A stretch of 7,232 nt of DNA from CAVSZB01 sp964420395 (GCA_964420395.1 CAYQTJ010000153.1:1-7232), one strand, 5' to 3'; shown: positions 1 through 6,879, numbered from the stretch's first letter. Numbers and translations are program-made. The notes: generated from the letters alone by a model not told the origin.

Positions 1-1
1 G

Positions 2-598
2 TACCTCAGCCACCAGCAGACCTACAGCCGGGCAGTCCTGCTGCTGTTCGCGCCGTTGGCGACCGCGGCGCTGGCGCTCGGCGAGGGGCTGTTCGGCGCC
101 GCGCGGCGGCGGCTCGAGCGCGGCTGGCTGACGCTGGAGCGGACGCTGCTCGTGGGCCCGCCCGCCGCGGTCGGGGCGTGGCTCGACGGCCACGGCGACG
201 GGCGCGCGCTCGGCCTCGATCCGGTCGGCTACCTCGCGCCGTCCGCGCCGCGCGAGGCGCCCGGCCCCCTGGCCGCCGGGGCGGTCCCGTGGCTCGGCGA
301 ACCGGAGTCGCTGCCGGACCTGGTCGAGCGGTACCGCATCTCCCAGGTGGTGTTCTGGGACTGGCCGCGGGGAGACGCCGGCGCGCGCGCCTGTCTGGAC
401 GCGCTGCGCCGCCGCCGCATCCGCCTGCGCTGGCGGGTGGAGGAGGCGTGGCTGCTGGAGGCCGGCGCCCGATCGGAGCCGTTCGGCGGCAGCGGCAGCG
501 TGGTCCTGGATCCGCCGACCGGCTCGCCGCTGTCCGGCCGGCGCCGGGGGCCCGACCGGCGCGGCGGTCGTGGGCAAGCGGGCGGAGATGCCATATAG
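2..598 (+). CDS. Polyprenyl-phosphate sugar transferase-like protein, 3' end only, without catalytic domain (partial)
   Basis: The reading frame is open from base 2 to the TAG at 596-598, and the start lies upstream of the window; 198 residues are visible. Residues about 11-30 form a hydrophobic helix preceded by YSR and followed by an Arg-rich stretch, as in the last N-terminal membrane helix of WbaP/exopolysaccharide polyprenyl glycosylphosphotransferases. Residues about 45-155 resemble their CoA-binding-like Rossmann domain (RTLLVG, then a GLDPVGYL strand, VPWLGE and ISQVVFWDW). The glycine-rich nucleotide loop is degenerate: VGPP at about residue 51 replaces GxGxxG. In the family, an EPxGG...PLSG linker leads into a catalytic domain starting KRxxD. 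Here the linker is present (E159, PLSG 176-179), but the protein then ends in a basic, Gly/Arg-rich tail with no catalytic domain. It is probably an inner-membrane accessory or a truncated enzyme. It could also be the tail of a different multidomain glycan enzyme whose N-terminus is off-window. Confidence 0.72.
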   Translation, partial: YLSHQQTYSRAVLLLFAPLATAALALGEGLFGAARRRLERGWLTLERTLLVGPPAAVGAWLDGHGDGRALGLDPVGYLAPSAPREAPGPLAAGAVPWLGEPESLPDLVERYRISQVVFWDWPRGDAGARACLDALRRRRIRLRWRVEEAWLLEAGARSEPFGGSGSVVLDPPTGSPLSGRRRGPDRRGGRGQAGGDAI

Positions 599-599
599 T
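571..599 (+). promoter_or_regulatory. Putative sigma70-type promoter for the propeller/polysaccharide operon
   Basis: TATAGT at 594-599 matches the TATAAT -10 consensus at five of six positions. TGGGCA at 571-576 matches TTGACA at four of six, and the spacer is exactly 17 bases. This is one of the few AT-leaning patches in the window. It overlaps the stop codon of the upstream gene and would start transcription near A606, giving a leader of about 60 bases before the next gene. The match is by eye; the sigma factor preferences of this organism are unknown, and the TATAG could simply be an incidental stop-codon context. Confidence 0.35.
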
Positions 600-652
600 G
601 GAAAGAGTTGGCCGCTTCCAGGGGCCCCCTGAGTGGTCCGATCGTCTCGGCC

Positions 653-657
653 GGAGG
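653..657 (+). promoter_or_regulatory. Ribosome binding site deciding the start of the propeller gene
   Basis: GGAGG lies 8 bases before GTG 666 and 11 bases before ATG 669. It supports a start at 666 or 669 rather than the in-frame GTG at 633, which lies upstream of this site. The two supported starts differ by one residue. Confidence 0.6.
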
Positions 658-668
658 TTGCCGAAGTG

Positions 669-3125
669 ATGCTACGCCTGCCTGGCGGGAGCGGTGCGCG
701 CGCGCGGCGCGCGGCCGCCGCGCTGTCGTTGTGCCTGCCGGCGCTGTCGGCGGTGGCGCAGGAGGTCTCGTTCACGTCGCTGACGGCGGCGCGCGAGTGC
801 CGCGTCCTGCTGCCGGATGGCGACCGCATCTACGGGGGGCTGAGCGACGGCGGCGTCGTGGTCTGGGACGCCGCCGACCCCGCCGGCTACGCCCGCTGGA
901 CGGTGCAGGAGGGGCTCTCCGGCCAGCGGGTGACCGCGCTGGCGTCGTCCGGCTCCCACATCTGGGTCGCCACCTCGGGGTCGGGCCTGACGCGGGTCAC
1001 GCCGGGGGCCGCGCCGGAGTTCCGGCAGTACGCCAACCTCGGCGGTCTCGACGTCACCACCGTGGTCGCGACGGTCCGCGGCGCGGCCGAGGTGGTCTAC
1101 TACGGCCTGGTCGGCGCCGGCGTGGGGGTCATCAACAGCGGCCTGCCCGGCGCGATCTACACGCAGGAGGAGCACGGGCTGGCCGGCAACAGCGTCACCG
1201 CGCTCGCCTTCCTCGGCCCCGACCTGTGGGTCGGCACGGAGGAGGGGGTGTCGCGCTTCGCCGCCAACGTGTTCACGACCGAGGTGGCCGGCCTGAGCGA
1301 CATCCGGATCAACACCCTGCAGGCGGTGGGGGACACGCTGCTGCTCGCCGGCACCTTCAACGACGGGGTCTTCCGCTGGGACGGGGACGCCGCCCGCTGG
1401 GAACGGCTCGGCGCGCTCGACGGCCTGGTGCTCGCGATCGCCGTGCAGGGCGGGGCGGTGTGGGCGCTCATCGAGGGGATCGGCACCGAGAACCGGCTGT
1501 GGCGCTGGGACGGCGCGGCGTGGGCCGCGGTCAGCCTGCCCGAGCCGCGCACCCGCGTGATCGCCCAGCGGAACGACGCGCTCTGGTGCGCGGGGCTGAG
1601 CATCGAGCCGGGCCGCGACCCGAACGGTCGGGCCGCGCGGGCCTTCCTGGCCCGGCGCGACGGGACCGTCTGGTCGCCGTTCACGACGGACGAACTGCTC
1701 TTCCTCGGGGTGGACGGCGTCTCCTTCGGCCCCGACGGCGCGCTCTGGCTCGGCTCGCGCGAAGGGGTGGGGGTGGCGCGGCGGACCGCCGCCGGCGAGT
1801 GGGGGCAGGTGGCCGGCCTCGCCACGAGCGGAAACGACTCGACCGGGCTGTTCGCCTTCGGCGCCAACATCCTCACCCTGGCTGCCGCGCCCGACGGCGA
1901 TGCCTGGGTCTCGCAGTACGATTTCCACGTGCCGGGGCAGGGGGGCCTGCTGCGCCTGCGCCCCGGCGCGGCGGCCGACCTGGCGGACGTCGCCGTGACC
2001 CTGCTGCCGCCGACGACGGCCCCGCCCGGCCACCACCGCACGGTGCGGATCGTGCGGCATCCCGACGGTCCCGTGCTGATGTGCAGCGACCAGCTCGGGG
2101 TGGACGTGCTGGTCGATCCGGCGCGTCCGCGCGATCCGGCGGCCTGGGTCCGCCTGCCGGTCGGCTCGGAAGGGCTGGGCGGCGGCGTCGTGCGCGACGC
2201 GGTCGTCGCGCGGCGGGACGTGATCTGGTTCACCGTCATCGGGATCGGCCTGATGCGCTGGGACGTCAACGGCCCGGCCGGCCCGGAGGCCGCGCTGACC
2301 TGGTCCGACCTCACGGACGACGTCTGGACCGGACCGATCTCCGCCGTGGCCGGCACCAGCTTCAACTTCGCCCAGGCGCGGGCGCTCGCCGCGCCGGCCG
2401 ACGGCACCCTTTGGGCCGGAGGCAGCGGCGGCGTGGCGCACGTGCGCCCGCTCGACGGCGGCGGCGCCCTCCTGCTGGCGGCGTACGGCGCCAAGCAGGA
2501 CGTCTATCTCGCCGGGCTGCTGACCGGCACGGTCTTCGACCTCGAGCTCGACGACAACGGCGACCTCTGGGTCGCGCTCGAGGGGGGACTGAACCGGATC
2601 CGGCAGCGCGGTGACGACACCACGATCGACGCCTGGACCAACCTCGAGGGCTACGACGCCTACGGCCTCGGCAGCCTCTATTCGCCGAGCGTGCTGGCCG
2701 GGCTGCCGGGCGCCATCTTCTACGAACTGGCGTCGGATCCCGGCTCCGGGCGCCTGCTCGCCGGGAGCAATTACGGCGCGGTGGTGATCGACGTCGCCCC
2801 GCTCGGCGTCGCGGGCACGGACGCGCTCGCGGGGCTGTTTCTCTATCCCAACCCGTTCGCCGGCGGGACCGGCGCGGCGGGGCTGAAGTTGGGTGGCGTG
2901 ACCGTCGAGGTGACGACCGCCGGGTCGATCGTCTCCGGCGGCGTCATGGTGGAGGTGTACGACCTGCAGGGGCAGCTCGTGCACCGGGCGAGCCACGTGG
3001 GCGCCGGCGATCCGTTCTGGGACGGTCGCAATCTGCAGGGCGATCCCGTCAGCAGCGGGCTCTACATCGCAAAGGTGACGCTGGATGGACAGAACGCGGT
3101 GCGGACGCTTGCGGTCGTGCGCTGA
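669..3125 (+). CDS. Secreted beta-propeller protein with C-terminal FlgD-Ig/type IX sorting-like domain (PorZ-like architecture)
   Basis: 818 residues from ATG 669; GTG 666 is equally possible. Residues 1-30 are a signal peptide: R11/R13/R14, a hydrophobic core at 15-29, and an AVA|Q cleavage site after A30. The sequence LSLC at 19-22 is not a good lipobox. The body holds many two-component-regulator-type propeller blades, recognised by GLs...VtAL...lWvgt..G units. Blade tryptophans are at 99, 187, 265, 306, 360, 413, 520, 582 and 634, enough for one large or two successive propellers. Residues about 720-818 form a beta-sandwich tail with YPNPF (726-730), VEVYDLQG, a W784-DGRN motif and SGLY (796-799), the pattern of FlgD-Ig and type IX C-terminal domains. 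There is no kinase or DNA-binding domain, so this is not a sensor kinase. PorZ of Porphyromonas shares the order signal peptide, two propellers, C-terminal domain. It precedes the sugar genes by 21 bases. The secreted-propeller assignment is firm; the PorZ role is inference. Confidence 0.85.
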   Translation: MLRLPGGSGARARRAAAALSLCLPALSAVAQEVSFTSLTAARECRVLLPDGDRIYGGLSDGGVVVWDAADPAGYARWTVQEGLSGQRVTALASSGSHIWVATSGSGLTRVTPGAAPEFRQYANLGGLDVTTVVATVRGAAEVVYYGLVGAGVGVINSGLPGAIYTQEEHGLAGNSVTALAFLGPDLWVGTEEGVSRFAANVFTTEVAGLSDIRINTLQAVGDTLLLAGTFNDGVFRWDGDAARWERLGALDGLVLAIAVQGGAVWALIEGIGTENRLWRWDGAAWAAVSLPEPRTRVIAQRNDALWCAGLSIEPGRDPNGRAARAFLARRDGTVWSPFTTDELLFLGVDGVSFGPDGALWLGSREGVGVARRTAAGEWGQVAGLATSGNDSTGLFAFGANILTLAAAPDGDAWVSQYDFHVPGQGGLLRLRPGAAADLADVAVTLLPPTTAPPGHHRTVRIVRHPDGPVLMCSDQLGVDVLVDPARPRDPAAWVRLPVGSEGLGGGVVRDAVVARRDVIWFTVIGIGLMRWDVNGPAGPEAALTWSDLTDDVWTGPISAVAGTSFNFAQARALAAPADGTLWAGGSGGVAHVRPLDGGGALLLAAYGAKQDVYLAGLLTGTVFDLELDDNGDLWVALEGGLNRIRQRGDDTTIDAWTNLEGYDAYGLGSLYSPSVLAGLPGAIFYELASDPGSGRLLAGSNYGAVVIDVAPLGVAGTDALAGLFLYPNPFAGGTGAAGLKLGGVTVEVTTAGSIVSGGVMVEVYDLQGQLVHRASHVGAGDPFWDGRNLQGDPVSSGLYIAKVTLDGQNAVRTLAVVR

Positions 3126-3146
3126 CCGCCGCGCGGGAGGCCCGGC

Positions 3147-4622
3147 GTGAGCCGCCCCGAGGGCGGCGCGCCGCGGCGCCTGCTGGTGATCGGCGCCGGC
3201 GAGGCGGGGCAGTCGCTCGTGCGCGAACTGCAGGCGGGCGGCTGGCCGGTCGTGCCGGTCGGCTTCCTCGACGACGATCCGGCGCTGCAGGGCGGATCGC
3301 CGTGCGGCCTGCCGGTCCTCGGCTCCACGGCCGACCTGCCGGCCGCGGCGGCTCGGGTCGGGGCGCAGGAGATCCTGATCGCCATCCCCTCCGCCACCGG
3401 CGCGGTCATCCGCCGGCTGGTCCTGCTCTGCCGGCGGGCCGGACTGCCGGTGCGGATCGTGCCGGGCATCCGCGCCATCATCGAAGGGGACGTCCGCTTC
3501 GACCAGGTGCGGCCGGTGGCGCCCGACGACCTGCTCGGGCGGGAGAGCGTCACCTTCCGCGCCGACGGCGCGCGCGAACTGGTGGCGGGGCGCCGGGTGC
3601 TGGTGACCGGGGCGGGTGGCTCGATCGGCGGCGAACTGTGCCGGCAGTTGCTGCCGCTCGCGCCGGCGGAACTGCTGCTGCTCGGGCGCGGCGAGAACAG
3701 CCTGTTCGAGATCGCCGCCGAGCTGGAGCCTCGGCGCGCGGGGGTGGCGCTGCGCACGCTGATCTGCGACGTGCGGGACGGCGAGCGGCTCGACGTCCTC
3801 GCCGACCGCCACCCGGTCGACCTCATCCTGCACGCCGCCGCGCACAAGCACGTGCCGCTGATGGAGGAGAATCCCGAGGAGGCGGTGGCGGTCAACGTGC
3901 TCGGCACCGCCAACCTGATCCGCTTCGCCCGCCGCTCCGGCGCCCGGTGCCTGGTGCTGGTGTCGACCGACAAGGCGGCCGTCCCCGTCAGCGTCATGGG
4001 GGCCACGAAGCGGGTGGCGGAGGAGCTGGTGCGCGCGGCCGGCGTCGCCGGCGGGCCGACCCGCTTCCTGAGCGTCCGGTTCGGCAACGTGCTCGGCAGC
4101 CGGGGGTCGGTGGTGCCGCTGTTCCAGGACCGCATCCGTCGCGGCCTGCCGCTGCCGGTCACGGACCGCGCCATGACCCGCTACTTCATGACCATCCGGG
4201 AGGCGGCGCAGCTGGTGATCGAGGCGATGGCCCTGGGCGAGAGCGGCGCCACCTACATCCTGGAGATGGGGGAGCCGCTGTCCATCCTCGAGCTGGCGCG
4301 CAACCTGCTCGCACTGTCCGGCTTCGATCCCGACGGCCTCGACGGCGGCCCCGGCATCGTCATCACCGGCCCGCGTCCGGGCGAGAAGCTGACCGAGGAG
4401 CTCGTCGCGGGCGACGAAACGCTCGCGCCGGGGGCGAACCCGCTGATCCGGCGCGCCGTCACCACGCGCGCCGTGCTGGCCGATCCGGAGGCGGTCGTGG
4501 CCGCGCTGCTGCGGCCGGCCCGCGCCGGCGATCAGGCGGGGGTGCGGCGGGCCCTGGCGCTGCTGCCGGGCCTGGCCGCGGTGGCGGCCGCGACTTCGGT
4601 GCCGGAGGTGCCTCGCCCATGA
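3147..4622 (+). CDS. Nucleotide-sugar 4,6-dehydratase, CapD/FlaA1/PglF long family, without membrane helices
   Basis: 491 residues from GTG 3147, chosen because GGGAGG at 3135-3140 sits 6 bases upstream. An N-terminal Rossmann domain (GAGEAG 16-21, then VVPVGFLDDDP and LPVLGS) is followed by an extended short-chain dehydrogenase domain. The latter has GAGGSIG (155-161) for NAD(P) binding, HAAAHKHVPLME (229-240), the catalytic T274-D275-K276 (STDKA) and M284-x-x-x-K288 (MGATK) replacing the usual Tyr-x-x-x-Lys, and GPRPGEKL (408-415). In this family the enzyme removes water from UDP-GlcNAc or a related NDP-sugar to give the 4-keto-6-deoxy sugar, with tightly held NAD+. PglF, WbpM and FlaA1-type proteins usually carry about four N-terminal membrane helices; here the protein starts directly at the first Rossmann domain and should be soluble. 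The last 30 residues are Ala-rich and variable. The stop overlaps the aminotransferase start, so the two are probably translationally coupled. The family is certain; the exact sugar is not. Confidence 0.94.
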   Translation: MSRPEGGAPRRLLVIGAGEAGQSLVRELQAGGWPVVPVGFLDDDPALQGGSPCGLPVLGSTADLPAAAARVGAQEILIAIPSATGAVIRRLVLLCRRAGLPVRIVPGIRAIIEGDVRFDQVRPVAPDDLLGRESVTFRADGARELVAGRRVLVTGAGGSIGGELCRQLLPLAPAELLLLGRGENSLFEIAAELEPRRAGVALRTLICDVRDGERLDVLADRHPVDLILHAAAHKHVPLMEENPEEAVAVNVLGTANLIRFARRSGARCLVLVSTDKAAVPVSVMGATKRVAEELVRAAGVAGGPTRFLSVRFGNVLGSRGSVVPLFQDRIRRGLPLPVTDRAMTRYFMTIREAAQLVIEAMALGESGATYILEMGEPLSILELARNLLALSGFDPDGLDGGPGIVITGPRPGEKLTEELVAGDETLAPGANPLIRRAVTTRAVLADPEAVVAALLRPARAGDQAGVRRALALLPGLAAVAAATSVPEVPRP

Positions 4623-5797
4623 CCGCCGAGACGGGCGCCGAGCCCCCCTTCCTGCCGTTCTTCCGCCCCAGCCTCGGCGAGGAGGAGATCGCGGCGGTGG
4701 CCGACACCCTGCGTTCGGGGTGGCTGACCTACGGGCCGCGGACCCGGGAGTTCGGGCGCGCCTGCGCCGACTGGCTCGGGGTACCGCACGGCGTGCCGGT
4801 CGCCTCGTGCTCGGCGGGGCTCTTCCTGGCGCTCAAGGGGCTGGGGATCGGCCCGGGCGACGAGGTGGTGCTGCCGTCGCTCACCTTCACCGCCACCCTC
4901 TCCGCGATCCTGCACTGCGGCGCCACGCCGGTCCTGGCCGACGTGGACGACGCCACGCTCGGCCTCGATCCGGAGCAGGTGGCCGAGCTGCTGACGCCGC
5001 GCACCCGGGCGATCGTGCCGGTCCACATGGGGGGACACCCCTGCCGGATCCACGAGCTGCTCGCCCTCGCGCGCGGGTGCGGTGCGGCGGTGATCGAGGA
5101 TGCGGCGCACGCCTTCGGCGCGGCGGTGGAGGGGCGCCGGCTCGGGGCGTTCGGCAACGCCACGGTCTTCTCGTTCTACGCGACGAAGTGCATCACCACC
5201 GGCGACGGCGGCCTGATCACCACGGCCGACGACGAGCTCGCGCGCGAGCTGGAGCTGCTCTCCTTCCACGGCATGGACGGCAACGCCTGGCAGCGCTACG
5301 GGGACCGCGGCCGGTGGTACTACGAGATCGTGAGGGTCGGCTGGAAGCTGCACCTGGGCGACCCGGCGGCGGCGCTCGGCCTGGTGCAGCTGCGCCGCGC
5401 CGATGCGCTCCAGGCGCGGCGGGCGGCGCTGGCGCGGGACTTCACGGCGCGCCTGGCCGACCTGCCGGGGGTGACCCTGCCGCGCGAGGCGCCGTGGGCC
5501 ACGCACGCCTGGCATCTCTTCCTGCTGCGCATCGATCCGGAGGTCGTGCGCGACGGGCGCGACGGGGTGATCGCCGATCTCGCGGAGGCGCGCATCGGCA
5601 CCTCGGTCCACTTCATCCCGCTGCACCACCACCCGGCCTTCCGCGCGCTGCTCGCGCCGCAGGCGGGCCGCCTGCCGCGCACGGAGCGCTACTTCCGCGA
5701 GGCGGTCAGCCTGCCGCTCTTCCCGGCGATGACCGATGCCGAGGCGCAACGGGTCACGGACGCGGTGCGGACGAGCGTCCGCCGCCGCGCGCGCTGA
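4619..5797 (+). CDS. DegT/DnrJ/EryC1/StrS (ArnB-like) PLP-dependent sugar aminotransferase
   Basis: 392 residues, the usual family length. ATG 4619 overlaps the previous stop as ATGA, with GGAGG at 4604-4608 upstream. The N-terminus shows the family opening GWLTYGPRTREF. VASCSAGL is the phosphate-binding region, and VIEDAAHAFGA carries D161, which pairs with the PLP ring nitrogen. FYATKCITTGDGG carries K190, the expected Schiff-base lysine. VHFIPLHHHPAFR near residue 330 is the sugar-site segment typical of ArnB/PseC/PglE-type enzymes. It should move an amino group, usually from glutamate, to the 4-keto carbon of the sugar made by the preceding dehydratase, giving a 4-amino-4,6-dideoxy NDP-sugar. 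A dehydratase-aminotransferase pair is standard in bacillosamine, pseudaminic acid, perosamine and viosamine pathways, and the sequence alone does not choose among them. All expected catalytic residues are present. The stop is shared with the next start (TGATG). Confidence 0.94.
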   Translation: MTAETGAEPPFLPFFRPSLGEEEIAAVADTLRSGWLTYGPRTREFGRACADWLGVPHGVPVASCSAGLFLALKGLGIGPGDEVVLPSLTFTATLSAILHCGATPVLADVDDATLGLDPEQVAELLTPRTRAIVPVHMGGHPCRIHELLALARGCGAAVIEDAAHAFGAAVEGRRLGAFGNATVFSFYATKCITTGDGGLITTADDELARELELLSFHGMDGNAWQRYGDRGRWYYEIVRVGWKLHLGDPAAALGLVQLRRADALQARRAALARDFTARLADLPGVTLPREAPWATHAWHLFLLRIDPEVVRDGRDGVIADLAEARIGTSVHFIPLHHHPAFRALLAPQAGRLPRTERYFREAVSLPLFPAMTDAEAQRVTDAVRTSVRRRAR

Positions 5798-6879
5798 TGG
5801 CCCGGGGAGCCGGTCCCGCGGCGGCCCGCGCGGTGGTGACGGTGGAGCCGGCGCCGCCGGCCGGCTGGGAGTCGCTGCTGGCGGCGGCCCCGGACGCCAC
5901 CTTCTTCCACACCCCGCTCTGGAGCGACGCCCTGCGCCGGCACGCCGGCGGCGTGACGCCGCTCTGGTTCGTGGCGAGGGCGGGGGGGCGCTGCGTGGGG
6001 GGCCTGTCGGCGGTGGCGCGGCGGCGCGGACCGTTGCGCCTGCTGCAGAGCCACTTCGACGGCACCGCGGGCGGTCCGTTGATCGCGCCGGACCTCCCGG
6101 AGGCGGAGCGGGACGCGGTCGCGGCGGCGCTGCTGGACCGCTGGGCGGGCGCGGCGCGGCGTCCCGACGTGGCGGCCGCGGCGCTGATCCTGTCGCCGGA
6201 CGCCGACGCGCGCTGGGGCGGCCCGCTGGCGCGGCGCGGCTGGCGCCGCCGCGACCTGCCGTACGCGGTGATCCCGCTCGCCGGGGGGCCGGCGGCGGTC
6301 GAGTACGATGTCCTGCCCCGGACCCGGCGCAAGGAGCGCAACCGGGCGCTGCGCCGCGGCTGCACCGCCGGCGTGACCGCCGACCCGGCGGTGCTCGCCG
6401 AGTACTATCCGATCTACCTCGCCGCGGCGCGCCGCTGGGGGGTCGCGCCGACCCCGGAGGCGCTGCTGCGCGACCTGCTCGCGCGCGGCGCGGGCGCGGC
6501 CTTCCTCAGCTGGGTGCGGCGCGACGGCCGCCTCATTGGCGGGCACGTCTGCTTCCGGCACGGCGCCGAGGTGGTCGCCTGGAACGGCGTCACCCTGCCG
6601 GAGCACGCCGACGTCTTCCCCGCCACGCTGCTGATCTGGACCGACGTCGTGGAGGCGTGCCGCGGCGGCGCGCAGCGGCTCGACCTCGGCAGCAGCGGCG
6701 GCATCGCCGGCGTCGCCCGCTTCAAGGAACTGCTCGGCGCGCGCTTCGCGACGCGGGGCCGGTGGGAGACGGCGGCCCCGCTCTACCGCGCCTGGCGGGG
6801 GTGGCGCGCGGCGGGGCGCGGCGCCGGGGCCGGAGCGGGCGGCGCCGGCGCGGCCGGCCGCGGGGGGGAGACGGCGTGA
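5797..6879 (+). CDS. FemAB-like / GNAT-fold (Acetyltransf_6) N-acyl- or aminoacyltransferase
   Basis: 360 residues from ATG 5797, whose A is the last base of the preceding TGA. No Shine-Dalgarno site is visible, so translation probably depends on re-initiation. The N-terminal half has the FemAB opening (WESLLAAAPDATFFHTPLW) and a VARAGGRCVGGL strand. The second half has TRRKERNRALRRG (residues 176-188), resembling the Arg/Lys-rich R-K-x-R-N-x-R segment of the family, then VRRDGRLIGGHVCF, a WNG strand, and the signature LDLGSSGG (from 295) with RFKELLGA around K310. Relatives add amino acids to peptidoglycan or acyl groups to exopolysaccharide amino sugars, in the cytoplasm. Here the likely acceptor is the new 4-amino sugar or a lipid-linked glycan containing it; that is inferred from position only. 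Residues about 335-360 are a Gly/Ala-rich low-complexity tail whose DNA also holds the ribosome site of the next gene. The donor (acyl-CoA or aminoacyl-tRNA) cannot be read from the sequence. Confidence 0.84.
   Translation: MARGAGPAAARAVVTVEPAPPAGWESLLAAAPDATFFHTPLWSDALRRHAGGVTPLWFVARAGGRCVGGLSAVARRRGPLRLLQSHFDGTAGGPLIAPDLPEAERDAVAAALLDRWAGAARRPDVAAAALILSPDADARWGGPLARRGWRRRDLPYAVIPLAGGPAAVEYDVLPRTRRKERNRALRRGCTAGVTADPAVLAEYYPIYLAAARRWGVAPTPEALLRDLLARGAGAAFLSWVRRDGRLIGGHVCFRHGAEVVAWNGVTLPEHADVFPATLLIWTDVVEACRGGAQRLDLGSSGGIAGVARFKELLGARFATRGRWETAAPLYRAWRGWRAAGRGAGAGAGGAGAAGRGGETA
6849..6862 (+). repeat. 14-base perfect palindrome just before the flippase ribosome site
   Basis: CGCGGCCGGCCGCG is self-complementary and could fold as a five-pair stem with a four-base loop. 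It lies in the low-complexity 3' end of the FemAB-like gene, and its last G begins the seven-G run (6862-6868). That run plus AG (6869-6870) supplies the GGAG Shine-Dalgarno at 6867-6870. It might modulate flippase translation, but GC-rich palindromes arise easily in this composition. Confidence 0.3.

Noticed and set aside
619..630. AGGGGCCCCCT inverted repeat between the first two genes as a terminator
   Set aside because: There is no loop and no following T-rich stretch, so it does not look like an intrinsic terminator.
720..740. Possible lipoprotein signal (LSLC at residues 19-22 of the propeller protein)
   Set aside because: The residue before Cys is Leu rather than Gly, Ala or Ser, and a good signal peptidase I site (AVA before Gln) follows eight residues later.
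608..2614. 668-codon open frame on the + strand overlapping the propeller gene in another frame
   Set aside because: The Arg/Gly/Ala-rich translation has no domain logic; the overlapping frame carries a signal peptide, blade repeats and a C-terminal domain.
672..3851. Very long open frame on the minus strand (about 1059 codons) opposite the propeller and dehydratase genes
   Set aside because: It is rich in Arg, His, Pro, Gln and Ala without recognisable domains and spans two genes with clear domains on the + strand. Long antisense open frames are expected at this GC content.
3302..4618. Upstream extension of the aminotransferase open frame through the dehydratase gene
   Set aside because: It is Arg/Gly-rich shadow sequence; family length, the ribosome site at 4604-4608 and the ATGA overlap all point to ATG 4619.
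4720..5796. Upstream extension of the FemAB-like open frame through the aminotransferase gene
   Set aside because: The extension is low-complexity Arg/Ala/Gly sequence, while the aminotransferase frame has K190, D161 and all family motifs. The real start is ATG 5797.
5982..6002. Seven-G and six-G tracts in the FemAB-like gene as phase-variation switches
   Set aside because: Runs of six or seven G occur in several genes of this window and fit the base composition; nothing in a single sequence shows length variation.
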